DNA of 64,000 nt from Owenia fusiformis (taxonomy: Eukaryota > Annelida > Polychaeta > Sabellida > Oweniidae), in NCBI GenBank assembly GCA_903813345.2, contig CAIIXF020000002.1, positions 13,662,150-13,726,149 on the forward strand. The letters run 5' to 3'. The notes under the pieces are model-generated. The model saw only the letters and a program-made list of their open reading frames with translations. It did not search any database and had not been told where the DNA came from. A program made the position numbers and the translations under genes. Below, one piece after another: positions 12,388 to 25,480 of this stretch. The stretch's first letter is position 1, and each line of letters starts with the position of its first letter.

Positions 12388-12958
12388 CTGTCCCCTCAGT
12401 TTTATGCAAAAAAATCTCAAATTATGTGATGGAATTTTTTAAATTCTAGATAAAATGCAAATTAATGCGATTTTCATTTTGTTGAATTATGCAAAAATAT
12501 GCGATCGATTTAACAAAAGAAATTGAATGAAATGATGGCTTTAAAAATAAAGCTACCATTAATAGCTGTTGTTTCGAAATGATATAACATATATTCTTGT
12601 GATATATATAACTGAACAAAGACAAGGCATAGGTGCATTGAGATAAACTGCCGGATCAGGATCGTTGTCCGCAAAATACATCCCATCGCTGAGCTTCCGC
12701 TAAAAAGTTTTGGATGAAGAACTATGATTTCTTTTAATTTTGTCATTATTTTGATAAGGAACTGTTCCAGTAAGACATATTCATTCCAGGTTAATCTATA
12801 AATCTATAAATCAATGGCCGAGTTCGCATTTATTGCAAGTAAGTGGGAATTTTTGTCTTTTATGCAACTTTATGCGCTTGTGTGTGGATTATGCGGGCAA
12901 AGGTAAAATATGCGGAATTATGCTACGGGCACATAATCGCATAAAACTGAGGGGACAG
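12388..12958. mobile_element. TIR element CTGTCCCCTCAGTTTTATGC
   Basis: Perfect inverted ends CTGTCCCCTCAGTTTTATGC and GCATAAAACTGAGGGGACAG lie 571 bp apart. The subterminal regions carry many repeats of TTATGCG or ATGCAA on both strands, resembling the clustered subterminal transposase sites of hAT-type elements. The superfamily call is inference. No transposase frame is visible. Confidence 0.75.
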
Positions 12959-12966
12959 AATATTGA

Positions 12967-14240
12967 TCATTTTAAAAATGAAGTGCTCATTTCCAGTAGG
13001 CTGCCATATTTCAAGATCTCATACAGGAAGTAATGTCATAAGACTCTAAACTTATAACCTTACCCATAGTACTCAAGAAAAGAAGCATGAAAGCCCTCTT
13101 ATACAAATATGGTTCTTACTCTCAAAGCAAAAATATTTTCAGGGAGAATTAGAGATGAGATTATCTGAAGAATTAAATCATAGACAAAATTGAAATAGAA
13201 TATTCAGCTGGTTTTGTCCTTATTAATATCTCATTACCTGCTATATGCAGATCAAGAGTCGATGACATCACTTCCTGTGTGAAATTTTAAAATATTGCAG
13301 TCCTGGAAATCAGCACTTTATTTTAAAATAATCAATATTGACCATATCAAAACATTTTTCCTTTTTATGGAACGTATATATATATGGTTATAGCAGCTAC
13401 CATAATAGGAGAGGAATGGTCTGACAAGGAATAATCCCTTTAAGTTTCGCTCACTTATCTTTGGATTATGGCTTTTCCCTGCCAATCAACTAATTGCTCC
13501 ACAAAATGTCAATACTCTATACATAGATACACAAACTAAAAGATGAGAATCAATCATCATGATTGATGGCATAATTTCAAATAATAAATTATTTAGTACG
13601 GCCTATAAGCAGACACATAAATATGAGCTCAATAAATAATGTGAATGATGCGATAATCTTTAACATATTCATCCAATTTATAAAAATCAAGTTTGTTTTC
13701 TTCACTTAAATGCCACATGTAAACTTGTAAAGTTTGAAAATATAGTTTAAATATCACTTTTCATGAGTTGAAATGACATTTAAGACATTTTTTTAAAAAC
13801 AAAAAAGTCATTCATCTTATAATGTGTAAAACACATTATTTTCTTTACTCGATTGAATAGATCAGGCAAAAGTCATATTATATAAACCATTCAATCTATG
13901 ATTTTGTGCATATATAAACTGTCATGTCATGGTGATAGGCTGTAATGTCACTATTCTGGCCTATCTAGGTTGAAGAGAAGTTTAATCATGTTTTAAATAT
14001 TTATGTAGCATTGGATCCAATGAGAACTAAACTTAAAGATGCTTTTTGCTCTGAACCACTTTTCTGCGCTTAGGGGTTAATTTCTTGCTTATTTTTCAAC
14101 CAACTTTCTTAATTTTTTGACGAAAAATAGGTTAGGATGTTTTGGTGTAAATTATCACTTAACAATATATGAACATGACAACTAAAATCTTATTTGAAAG
14201 AAATTCATACTTCAAAAATTCAAAATCAACTTTTTGAAAT
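12967..14240. other. Intergenic DNA upstream of copy 1
   Basis: No coding frame. ACACATAAATAT at about 13613-13624 resembles the conserved ACATAAATATA upstream of copies 2 and 4 and may be a displaced promoter block. Confidence 0.4.
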
Positions 14241-15158
14241 TACTGTATTCTCTGTAATTAGCGCCCACCCCCTAACAAGTGCCCTCACTTCACAAAGTTT
14301 AAGAACTGAGGAATGACCAAGTGTTAACGAATATATCTGAAAAAACTAATTTCTAAAGTAATTGGAGTAGGCGATAATAGAGTGCTTACACTAAACTACT
14401 GTAAACATGACCCATTTTGAAATTTGATGCGTCCTCCCAATAAATATATACCGTATTATCGCCTATTGGCGCACACTCCCTATAAGCACACATGCGACTT
14501 TGGAAACATGACAATCATTTGTGATCAGAGCAAAAGAGCAGGAAAACTTACAGAATAACGATTTTTAACTCACCAAATTTCATTTCCGGGTAGGAAAATC
14601 CAACTTCCGGTCTGCGCATCCTTTGATGCGCGGTAGTTATTATGACGATAAAATAAAAGTCAAAACTTCTACCTGATAAATATCGCAATATTTCTTTATT
14701 TTACCAATAGTTGGTCCTTTAGAAACGTAATATTATGGTAAATAAACGACACAAGACATGATTTGGCGTGAAATAACAGTAAGTAAGATAATATTTATTT
14801 CAAACCAGGCTTCGAATTCTGATTTTCACATATTATCGCCCAATCAAATATAATTATATAATTTGAGATTGATATCCAAATGTATACAGTGGAAATATGG
14901 AAGAAAATTGGGGGAAAACAATTCCTTCAATTCCAGGGGCTCTGTTGGGGATTTCTCCAATAACAATACATATCATTATTGTAAAAATATACTGTTACTT
15001 CATTTGGTGTTGCAAAAAAGACATTCTTGGCAGGAAAAATTACCACGGATTGAATTCCTGGAGATTTTTGACTTCTTTCATATATGGGCCCTTATTAGAA
15101 TGGTCTGAAAGATGTATTTTCAATTTTTGACCTGGTGCTAATTACAGAGAATACGGTA
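14241..15158. mobile_element. TIR element TACyGTATTCTCTGTAATTAGC, 918 bp
   Basis: Inverted ends are TACTGTATTCTCTGTAATTA at 14241 and TAATTACAGAGAATACGGTA ending at 15158. A second, related end (TACCGTATTATCGCCTATT) starts near 14449, so two family members may be nested. It is non-coding as far as I can see and lies between the putative upstream block and the start exon of copy 1. Confidence 0.75.
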
Positions 15159-15420
15159 AATTGAATAGTTTTTACATAGCACATTACATGTATGATAACA
15201 TTGTGTAGGACTATAATAAAGTGGTTTAAACTTTATATGGAGCCTTAAATACAGTTGAGACATCACTAAGGATAATATATGCATTTCTGGTTGTTGATAT
15301 TCAAGACTTAAAAGAATTAATAATTCATGTCAGACATCAATTATTTTAAGAAAACCAATGAGTTATATCCTTTAGTTGATATCTACATGAAAGTAATGAT
15401 TTCCTGCTTAAATTTATCAG

Positions 15421-15469
15421 GACATAACAACAAAAAGGATTAATGGACAACAGAAATACACTTAATATG
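15421..15469 (+). CDS. Copy 1 start exon (5'UTR plus ATG)
   Basis: A 49-nt segment lies between an acceptor-like TTTATCAG and a donor GTAGAT, and its last three bases are ATG. The same arrangement occurs before the other three copies, each preceded by GATwTCCTG, which could include the branch region. Only the last three bases are coding. Confidence 0.55.
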
Positions 15470-18400
15470 GTAGATTTGAATTTTACTCCTTTTAATCCTT
15501 AAATCTAATAAAGGTTTAGTAAGATTAATTTTTTTCTCAGCTTTGATTACAATATTTTATCAAAATTCCAGATTAGGTAACATGGCAAATATAAATAAAA
15601 ATTACATTCAAACTTTAAAATATGTTATTTAACTACATTATGATGAATTTCAACATAATTTATAATGTTAATAATATAAATTCTAATATTTCACTTGTAG
15701 GGTTCCTTTAAATACATTATCCTCATGAATGCATTTGTCATCCAAATGCTCAGTGAACCAACAAAGGCTGTTAGTTATGAAAAAAGTATAATTGCATCAA
15801 TTTTCAAGATCATAAGTAAATGCCAAGAGGAGCTCCCTCCAGAAGAGCGCAACATTACACTACGGGTCAAGTGTATTGGTGTTGAGACAGAAGATGGCAA
15901 TGTAGAGAAATTGACAAAGAAACAGATGGCGCTGAGGTTTGGAACAAAAAATACACAAATTTGTGGAAGTATGGCAACCAAGGAATGCCAAGATGTTGCG
16001 CCACCAACAGGGCCACCAAAGACCAAAACAACATTGACAACAAGAATATCAACAACCCCAACATCCCCCCCTCCATTACCAACACAACCATTTCCGGAGA
16101 GTGAGTCAATCTTATATATTCATATCACATATATCCCTTATAATTATTTCACATATCTTATGAAGAAAAATAGGTCTATATTACGATTCAAACATGAAAA
16201 CTCACCAAAATGTTATTATTATTTATTATGGGCCGCCATTACTACGGCCTGCCGTTATGACGTCACACATTACTCGTATTACCAGGTGCAATAAAGACAA
16301 ATACATACCTGGTGAATTATTGACTTTGTTCACACTTAGAAGGTGTATATCCAGTCATGTTCGAATCTTTGTTCGATCATGAATATTTTTTATGTAAATG
16401 CACCATTGTAAGTTTATTACAAAGGAAAAAGAATGTTATTTCAATTAAAAAAAAATATAAGAAAAAGCGCTTTTCTAGAAATAATCTTATTCTTATTTTT
16501 CAGATATGGCGAACTTTTTGAACACATGTTTCTCTTAAACCAGTCACAAAAAAAATCTAAAAGTTTAACACATCATCAATTTAATGGTCATCTTTTGAAT
16601 GGCAACAATATAATTTTAAAAATATATATATACTTTCATCTATATTGTTTTAGAAAACACATCAAACACTTGTTTTGTTCTTGGTATCACATTTCCAGAG
16701 TGAAATGAAACATCTTTCCGAACCTCACTGGAACAAAACGACATAAACACAACATGTTTAGGTCTCTCAATATTGTAATTGTAAAAAGGAAATTTTGGTT
16801 GATTTTAAAAAAGTATCTTGTTAATGAAATAAAAAGTTTATCTTGATTTTTATCTATTTTGGGGGGACTTTGTTTTAATTTTTTGAATACTTTTTAAAAT
16901 AAACCAAAAATTCCTTTGTATAACTACAATATTGAGAGGTCTAAAAACATGTTGTATATGCTATTTTGTTCCAACAAGGTTCGGAAAGACATTTTATTTC
17001 ATTCTAAAGAATTAGTAGAAAGGAGCAAAAACAATTGCACTAAATAAACAAAAAATGTTAACAAAAACAGTTATATAAAATATTTCTAAATAATTTACGC
17101 ATTAAAGGGGCAAAGTGCGTAAATGAAGTCTCACTTTTGATCTTCATAGTATTTCCAATGGATTAATAAGTACCCAATCTTTCATTTGACACCAAAAAAA
17201 GCTCAAACAGACCACATCAGAGTTGTGAATTTTCAAGCATACGCCATCTTTTAATCCAAGAGTTATTTAAAACATACACTATTTGTGAAAAGTGGTAATT
17301 CACTTTTTTCAATCTCTGAACTTCAAATGCTGTTTTCTATGCAAGTAATTTTTTTTTCACTTCAGTATTATCCCAAATTAAAGTTTTTATCATATTTGAT
17401 TGACTGTGTGAGTGACATGTCTCAAACAATATTTTGTCCTTTTTAATTCAAAAAATAGGCGCATTGCCTGTTTAATTTGTTGTTAATCAGTCAACAGAAT
17501 GTTTTCAATGATTGGTTTAAGAGAAAAACATTGTTGAATTCAGTTCACCATATCGATACCTATCCTTTTTAATTATAACAACTGTACAGGTAAACTCACA
17601 GGGGAGTTCCATAAACAAATGATATTGAGATATCTGTAGACTTGAATTTTTTTTTTTTTGAATATTTTTTATGTAAATGTACCATTGTAAGTTTATTACA
17701 AAGGAAAAAAGAATGTTATTTCAATTAAAAAAGATAAGAAAAAGCACTTTTTCAGAAATAATCTTATTCTTATTTTTCAGATGATGCAGGAACATGTGTA
17801 GATATTATTTTTATAATAGATGTCTCATGTACAGTTGTGAAACAATATCAAAGACAGGCTATTGAAGTTATTAAACGCTTTATTAAAGAAGTAAAATTCA
17901 AAGGTGACGAGACTGGGAAAGATTCAACATTTCACTTGCCTATTGTCAGGCTACCCTTTACCGCTGAATCATCAGATAATAAAGGAACAATTAAAAGGAT
18001 CATAGAGCTTATGTCTGCAATTAGCTATGACCAGAAGACACTATCCAATGTTGGTGTCATAGCCTTTCACAAGGTAGCCCTGAATACATCCATTCCATTC
18101 CAAAATAATCGTAGGGATTTAGAAAAGGGACTCAAAAAACTCCTGAAATATGAAGGGATATGCAAAACACATGGAGATAGTGCATATGACAAAGCTGTGG
18201 AGATGTTTGATACAATTCCAAAACGAGATCGAAATATTGTGGTTGTATTTGGCGATGGCCGCAATACTGGAACTAAGCATCAAAGTCTATCTGAACAAGC
18301 AATGGAGAGGTTAAAATCTGAGCAAAATGTGGACGTTATTTGGGTTACAACTCCAACTAAGATTTTGAAAACTTCAAAAACTGCATCAGAACAGGCAGCA

Positions 18401-18529
18401 GAAATAATACGTGGCCAGATGCACATTGAACGACATGTGAAAAAAACGCAAATATTTGACATAAGAGACAATGCCTTAAATACAAAACTATATGAGCATG
18501 TTTTGGAAAATTATGTATGTGAAAACTGA
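15467..18529 (+). CDS. Copy 1: secreted vWA-domain protein, 383 aa
   Basis: Predicted join: 15467-15469 (ATG only), 15701-16100, 17781-18529. Intron 1 is phase 0 and intron 2 phase 1; both have GT...AG ends. The product starts with a signal-peptide-like hydrophobic stretch (residues 2-19), then a domain with Cys42, Cys59, Cys89 and Cys97 and a sequon at Asn52, then a Thr/Pro-rich linker, then a vWA domain from about residue 138. No transmembrane segment is seen after the signal, so secretion is inferred. vWA domains usually bind protein ligands through a metal site; the partner here is unknown. An ATTAATAAATG stretch about 70 bp after the stop could serve as a poly(A) signal. In-frame Met10 within exon 2 is an alternative start, but the other three copies have no such Met. 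No transcript evidence was available. Confidence 0.8.
15701..16100 (+). CDS. Copy 1 exon 2: signal peptide, four-Cys domain, linker
   Basis: Acceptor TTCACTTGTAG and donor A|GTGAGT bound an open 400-nt frame (3n+1). It encodes hydrophobic YIILMNAFVIQML, then the four-Cys domain with motifs LPPEERN, KCIGVETEDGNVE and ICG, then the linker TKTTLTTRISTTPTSPPPLP. It is closest to exon 2 of copy 2. The domain is not one I can name. Confidence 0.8.
16381..16503 (+). repeat. Duplicated 3' splice-site region (decoy acceptor)
   Basis: This is a direct copy of 17660-17780, the sequence that ends at the true acceptor of the vWA exon. It includes the same poly-pyrimidine tract and TTATTTTTCAG. After this copy the sequence enters a TIR element instead of the vWA exon. 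Confidence 0.85.
16504..17565. mobile_element. TIR element in intron 2 of copy 1
   Basis: The left end ATATGGCGAACTTTTTGAAC...TCTCTTAAACC is inverted at the right end (GGTTTAAGAGA...TTCACCATAT near 17519-17560). Inside it, 16702-17004 is a palindrome with GAAATGAAACATCTTTCCG matched by CGGAAAGACATTTTATTTC. A related copy lies upstream of copy 2 (25737-26470). Non-coding. Confidence 0.75.
17781..18529 (+). CDS. Copy 1 vWA exon
   Basis: One exon codes for the whole vWA domain and the stop. The metal-site (MIDAS) motif is complete in the form DVSCT (Asp148, Ser150, Thr152), with Thr264 in CKTHGD and Asp293 in VVFGDGRNTG. Thr replaces the usual second Ser. Cys140 just before strand 1 and the Cys of the C-terminal YVCEN could pair, as flanking cysteines do in some vWF A domains. 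A sequon LNTS lies at about residue 236. The 3' half resembles copy 3 up to the KTPTK region, and the last 80 bp plus the 3' flank match copy 4. Confidence 0.9.
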
Positions 18530-18603
18530 ACATTAGAGAGAAAGTGTTAACTCTCAAAATTGAATAGTTCAATACCATAGAACGTTATTTTGAGATCCAA
18601 ATT

Positions 18604-18609
18604 AATAAA
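18604..18609 (+). terminator. Putative poly(A) signal of copy 1
   Basis: AATAAA lies about 75 bp after the stop in a 3' flank that is nearly identical to that of copy 4, where the hexamer is also kept. Confidence 0.5.
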
Positions 18610-20170
18610 TGAAAATTGGATTTGAACATTTGATTTGCCTGTAGAATGACAAAAAATGTCTATCAATGTCATTTTAGATGAGAATCAGTATCATCTCAGA
18701 TTTTGAACAATTTCTCACAATCGATGTTATGTTATGTTTCTCTGCCAAATTATGCATGTAAATTCAAAAGTGTTCATGTTATACTGTGTTCTGATTGGCC
18801 AGAAAGGAGTAAAGCTTCTCAAAATCACCTTATGGTTCAATGCCTTTTGGTTGTAAGATTTTAAACAGCATTGAGTTACATGTATGTAACAGGATCAACT
18901 CAACGTGTATATAGTTTCTATACTGTATTCTGACTGGCCAGAACGTAAATCTGAATGACTAGCTTTGTGAAAACGCACCACAGGGTCGGGAGCTCTAATT
19001 GAGGTATTATATTTTTCGCTCATCGGAAGAAAAATCGTGGCTCCAAAGTAGTCAAAGTTGAATCATTTCCGCACTGCAGTGAATACAGTGGCAATCAATA
19101 ACACTGACACTTTATAAGCACGTTCGGAGATCATAAACTCCAGCAACATGTTCAAAACCTGTTCTGATCGTGATGTCATGATTGGCACTTGACAATTGGT
19201 TCCTGATTTTAAACATCAAAGGAAGATGTGCAATTATTGGCAAATATCCCTATGGTCAAAATGAATCATTCTTAGGTGTAACATGAAGAATAGCATGTCA
19301 TATAATACTTTGGAAAATATTAAAGTGCTCGGGCACACATTAGCTGAGATAGGGGTCATTTCGTTCAGTAAGGTTGTATTGACTTACATGGGGCTGTGCA
19401 CCATTGACTTAACATGAGGATATCAGCAGATCCCAATAGAGGCCATTGGTTTCCATTGATTATCACAGAAATACCAAAAATACACTATGACCTGAATCAA
19501 TTGCAAACTTAATAATTTCACGATATGACACAAATGATTCATCTCATCAAATGTGCAAATATGAAGTTTGCAATCGATTGTACATTTTTTCATCATTTTT
19601 TCCCTTCAAAATGGCTATAGAAAAATGCTCCAAAAACATCTTTTACACTCATCAAATATCATACAACTTTGCAAAACCACAGATTATAATATTATATTTT
19701 ATTATTTAGTATCATATTTGTATAAGATGTAGGGATGCAAATGGATTTTGATAGACACAAAAATACTTCCTGGTTTGGAATCTACATCTCTACACTTCAT
19801 GATTGAATTATGAGCTTAATAAGTGGCCAATACATCAATACAGTGCTGAATATAGGTCAACAAGATACTAGTGTGCATATAAATGTAAAAATAAAAGCAA
19901 TATACTCATTTTGAAAAATCAGAAGAATTTCTTTTTTTTCATGGGTAGATCACAATGGCAAGTTCATTACTTCCTTTCACATTTGTAGAAAGATTTACAA
20001 GAACGGTACAATGGTTTGACTTGTAAGTGGTGTTTACTTCATTTAAAACATGTATAAACTGAATTTTGACCCCATGAGCATCACACAGACACTTTAAGCC
20101 AATTATCACTGTACAGTAATTCCAGATTAACAATAATGTCAAATTATGAGTACACAAAAATTATAAGCTA
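18610..20170. other. Intergenic DNA between copy 1 and a large inverted repeat
   Basis: No gene is supported. A short repeated phrase, ATACTGTrTTCTGAyTGGCC, occurs near 18782 and 18917. Confidence 0.5.
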
Positions 20171-20172
20171 TA

Positions 20173-23100
20173 AACATTAGGGATTTAGATACTAGACAGG
20201 TTCCAATTCTAATAATTCAAGTTTTTGAGGCATTTTTTAGAAAAAGCAACAGACCTATTTTTACTCGATCAGTTTTTCATGCTGATAAAGATATTAAAAG
20301 ATGACAGCTCAACGGGGTGGTCACGACACTGAATTTTGGCATGTTTACCCCCCTAGGAAAATATTCTAGGGGGTACTATGAAACTAGTTCATAACTCAAA
20401 GGATATATGAGCTATTGTTCTGAGTTGTACACCATACATTGCTAGTACAAATATGAATACTATCCTAAAGTTATAGGTTGATACCCTTATTGGTCTCAGA
20501 AAAAATACAATAAACAGGAAAAAGATACGCAATTTTTGTCTTGCCAATTTTATATTTGTAGCTTCAAGCAAAATATGACAGCTTTAACAGCTCATAGTAG
20601 TATTCTAAAATCATTTCCAAGCTATATGGGGTATTGTAATACATCTATTTTAGTTATGAAGTACTATTTTGTAATTTTAATATGACTTTATAGTCCCCTA
20701 CCCCTGGAAAATTGAAGAAAGTGGATGTGGTGAATTTAATCATTTTGCAGCATTAAGTTAGAAACATGTATTGATAGACACCAAATCAATAAATCTATAC
20801 CATCATCAAATGTTAGGTGACATTCTAATTCATTTATTACTAGAATATAGGACTTAAGATATTTTATATGTAAGTTTTCAATTTAGTACATGTATCATAA
20901 TGAAATCTAGTGTAATCACATACTAGAGAGGACATTGACATAAAGTCTAAACATTATAATCATCAATTGATCTCATTTGAGCAACTAGACTATGGTGGTC
21001 ACCATGCACAAGTAATGTACTACAGTGCCCTATGTACTAGGGCACGAGTCATTTGAGCCATATATACCTCCTGGTATATACCTTTACAACCCATTCAGAA
21101 GGGTAATTTACAATGTGCAAAACATGGCAAAAGTTCCGTAAAACTGTTAGTTCTCATCATCTGACCATATAGCAGAGTCCTCATTAAGCCATGATGCATC
21201 ACAGCCAGATGTTAGAAAAGTAGCTAAGAATCTTTTTTATTAACCAAAGATGACTTTCCCACCGATGTTGCATCACACTGTACTGTCAACTGTACATGTT
21301 GCTTTCAATTTCGTTTACTCTACATAGATCTGATTCTGCATTTAAATACCAATACTTCAGTTTACTTCAACTGTCATGACTAAAGCATTTGATAGTATTT
21401 ACATAATAATGTTATAAAGGAGCATGTAGGTTATCGCAAACAACTTCAGACAAGAAGGACCATTGGTCCTTTTTCCATATAGCTTTGAAATCTCGTTAAG
21501 GTCTTGTTTTTAATGAGATTTTAGGAGATCTGCATTTTTAACCATTAAAAACTAATGTTTTCTTCCATCTGATGGCATATTTGAATTATGTGAGTAATTT
21601 CTCTATCAAAACAACTTTGATTTGCACTGTAATTTACCATTATTCAAATTCTAATGATTTACTGGTTGTCTAAAAAAAGGTCGGGCTAAATCCGCATTGA
21701 CACAATGCTGAAAAACCTTAAAAAGTTCATTTACTCTTCCAAGGATCACAATTTTAATGCGAAATCAAAATCCACATGTCAATAAGATCATAAAGTTACA
21801 TTCCAATGATGTTTTAAGTTGATCCAAATGGAATTACTTCTTAAATCAAGAAATTAAGTGACTCTGGCAATACATTTACATGTATTCTAGCCCTACCCAA
21901 GCTCTACCAATACCCATGATGCCATCTATTTTTCATTTATATGGAAAAAGGTCAATTCTAACTTGAATTATGAATATTTTCTGACCATGAACATAGGTAT
22001 GTCTTTTTGATCTATTCATTATCTTCAAGAAAAGTAAATATAATGAATAATCAGACCTAAGTGATATTAAAGGGAATGGCCCAATCAACATACTTTTTAC
22101 TAAAAATGATGACCTAGTTTTTACCAAAGATGCAACCTTTAATTATATTGTTGAATGCATAATTAGAATATGCTTTGAGACATGTTCTATTTCCTAAGAG
22201 GAAAAGTGGATTGCTCCAGGGACTTTAAAGACACTGAATTTGGATGACCAAAATGAACTGAAACCAATGGATAGCATGAACCTTTTCAAAGGGGAAATAA
22301 CATGGGGAACACTAATCTTAGGGGAATTCAGTTTTCGTTTCAAGAGCTATTTGATATATTAAAATAAAGAATAGCAATGCATGAAACATTGTTAAAATGA
22401 TTTGCATTTTTGGTGAAAATGAGGTCAACAACTTTGAAAAAATATATTGATGGGTTGATTGCTAGTGAAATATCTCCGAGTCCGATTGACTTTATTATCC
22501 CTGTATACCTGTCTTCATGGTCAGGAAATAGTCATAATCAAAGATATAACTGTCTGAAATTGTTTGTGATAACTTACCTGAACATTTGCAGGTCAAATCA
22601 GGAGTGACACAATTTATTTCCACCAAATTTTTGACATGTCTTCAAATATACGATAGTATTTTCTTCATAACATAGAGTGTCACTTGTGAAATTTATTGAT
22701 TGACCTGAGATTGTATCATATCTTTATGAAATAGAAGCGAAATAGCCATATTGAACTTTAATAAATGTTGTTTGCCACTTTTCGACAATTTTGTCAAAAT
22801 TTGGGGGTTTTGGGGAGGGGTACAATTAGGTTAAAAAATTCACCTGATTCAGACTATCCTTAAATGAGCACTGATTCACCCGAGAGCATAACTTTTCCAA
22901 AACATGTTAGTGTTATTTTTGGAACACTCACATTAATGTTTCGTCTAATTTTCCCTCAGAGTTTCCTCATCATTGTCTTAGGCCATATTTGTTGAGATAT
23001 ATGAATGTTCATTATTAAAATCTTGCCTTCCTTTGCAGTTGGAGAAGACTCGGCATTAGGTGTTATAAGTCCCAGACCACGATAAATAAAAAATAACAAC

Positions 23101-24360
23101 ACAATGACATAGAACTGATAAACGTTTTCTCTTGTGCGTGTCAGCCATCAGTCTACCAAATTAATTGCTATTCAGTGGGAAGAAACTCATTTTTCAGTTT
23201 CCATTTTAATTTCCTGACAAATAGAGCGATCATCCCAGCATTTTTTCTATGATCTATATATCTATGTGCCTTAGCAACTTCTGTTTTAGAGAACAATAAA
23301 ACAATAGAAAAGATTACTTTACCATAATTCTAATCATCCCACATTGTAGACATATTTAGAATTAAAAATATGAAGAGAATGACAAAACCTCTTAAAATAC
23401 ATTTCTTAGGAAACAAATAGTGTGGTATTCTTGTTACTATGGCAACAGAGTTTTTTCTTTTTGTCATTTTTGTCATACAGATTACCTATCATACCAGGAC
23501 CAAATCCTGAAAATTTGAATTCAGTATCTTCATTAGTATCTAAGATATATAGTTTTTTTATAGTATCCCCTGCAGATTTCATCGGAGTATAAAGAAAATG
23601 CTCTGAAGAGGGATGCCCAAGGATGCCACTTAACAGTTCTGGTATTTTTGAGGTCCCAACCCTCTATTCATGGGAATAGTTAACCATTGTAAAGGTACTC
23701 ATGGTTAACTGAAAGAATTGATTGTATCTTCAACTAAGAAGTCAATAAAATGTTAAAACCAGAAGAAAACCACACCAACTTTCTTCTATTTACCAGGGGT
23801 AGGGCATTATAAAGTCATATTAAAATTACAAAATAGTACTTCATCACTATAACAGATGTATTACAATATCAAACATAGCTTGGGAATGTTGTTAGAATAC
23901 TACTTTGAGCTGTTAAAGCTGTCATATTTTGCTTGAAGCTACAAATATAAAATAAACAAGAAAAAAATGACAATAATTGCATATTTTTTCTAATTAATTG
24001 TATTTTTCCGAAACCAACAAAGATATCAACCTATAACTTTAGGATAGTATTCATCTCTGTACTAACAATGTATGCTGTAGAACTCAGAACAATAGTTTAT
24101 ATATCCTTCGAGTTATGAACTAATATTATAGTACCCCCTAAGATAATTTCCTAGGGGGGTAAAAACGCTAAAATGCAGTGTCGTGACCACCCCGTTGAGC
24201 TGTCATCTTTTAATATCTTTATCAGCATGAAAAACTGATCCAGAAAAAATAGGTCTGTTGCTTTTTCTAAAAAATGCCTCAAAAAGTCTTTCCCTTGAGA
24301 TATTCTGAAATTGGAACCTGTCTATACATGCTTATGAGTGATTTACAAAATCTCTCTAAT
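20173..24360. mobile_element. Large element or inverted duplication with ~550-bp inverted ends
   Basis: The left arm (about 20173-20725) and right arm (about 23770-24360) are inverted copies. Landmarks are AGACAGGTTCCAATT / AATTGGAACCTGTC, TCAACGGGGTGGTCACGACA / TGTCGTGACCACCCCGTTGA, and CTACCCCTGG / CCAGGGGTAG. The 3-kb interior has no recognisable coding frame. It could be a decayed TIR transposon or an inverted segmental duplication; no target duplication is clear. Confidence 0.75.
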
Positions 24361-24769
24361 TGTGAATATTTTCTACTGTTTCTTTGGGTCTGCAAACTTA
24401 CATAAAAAAAATTACATAATTGGAAAAATAAATAGAGGGAGAGCAGCCAATTTCAGCTAAAACATTCAACAAATCTGCAAGAATTATTTTTTCACAAGAA
24501 TGTTTATGAATAAATTGCTGAATCTTGTATTTTCTGAACTGATACACTTCTAATGTTAAAAAGATGTATTTTTAAAAAAGGTGCAACTTCACCAGTGTGC
24601 AAAAGTCAATCTCTTCTGTGATAAATCAAGGAGTAGAAGCTACATGACCTGTAATAAATGCATATAGATGACATTATCATCACAAACTGAATGTCATTGC
24701 TGTTTTTTAAAAATGAGTTAGAACATCAAAATATGACAGTAAATGAAGGGGGAGTAAGGTATCTAGAAT

Positions 24770-25480
24770 TACGCCCCCTCCCCCCACAAACCATTCATTT
24801 TACTCCTCCATTCACTGTATAATTTTGATTATCTTTTTACATGTTTTGCAAGTTATTTAAAAAAAACACAACAATAACATAACAACATTTTGTAATGATA
24901 AAGTCATCTATTTATAGAAAAAAGATTGACTTTATAGCATGCTAGTAACATTGTGCCTTTTTTATTAGATCTCACACCTTAAAAGAAATAAATCAAAAAA
25001 AAATCATAAAATATCTAACAGATTTCACATTATCATGTACCAATTCATTTAGCCATTTATTTGTATATTTTCTTGTGAAAAAGAAATCGCACAGTTGAAT
25101 TTTCTTGCAGAAACCCACTGCTCCCTGAACTCCCCCTTCACACTAGCTGCTGTTATATGAATTCTCCTTTTAGCGGTTTGCTCTTCAAACGAGGAGACAC
25201 GGAAGTCTTTCCTCATATAGACAAAATATTACCCATAATGCTATTCAGGCAGGGGAGGGGACAAATTCTTATTTCCTTGTTTTTCTCTCACTGGTTTAGC
25301 ATGTGAATTTTCATACATATTTCTCAATGAAATCTCTGTTCGATCGGACAAAACATATTTTGATAGATAGAGGCTCGCTTGAAAATTCCTCATAGGTTTA
25401 CATGTAAACCCCATATTTGTTTGAACGACTATTTTCTTAGCGGGGAACAAAAGAAATCCCATTAAAGTAAATAAATCTGT
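24770..25480 (+). pseudogene. Relic resembling intron 2 of copy 4
   Basis: The segment aligns in order with 45260-46090 inside copy 4. Examples: ATTTATAG(A/C)AAAAA(A/C)ATTGACTTT, CTTTTTTATTAGATCTCA against TTTTTATTAATAGATCTCA, and CCAATTCATTTAGC followed by TTTTCTTGTGAAAAAG against TTTTCTCTTGAAAAAA. No vWA or N-terminal exon sequence was recognised nearby. A lost fifth gene copy is the simplest reading, but a shared dispersed repeat is possible. Confidence 0.45.

Noticed and set aside
15725-16294. Copy 1 read as a single 189-residue ORF starting at the ATG at 15725
   Set aside because: The frame runs past a good donor at 16101 into unconserved intron sequence, and the other copies lack this Met.
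20389-20571. 60-residue minus-strand frame in the left arm of the 4.2-kb inverted repeat
   Set aside because: The inverted counterpart near 23930-24100 is not open in the same frame, so no coding constraint is visible.
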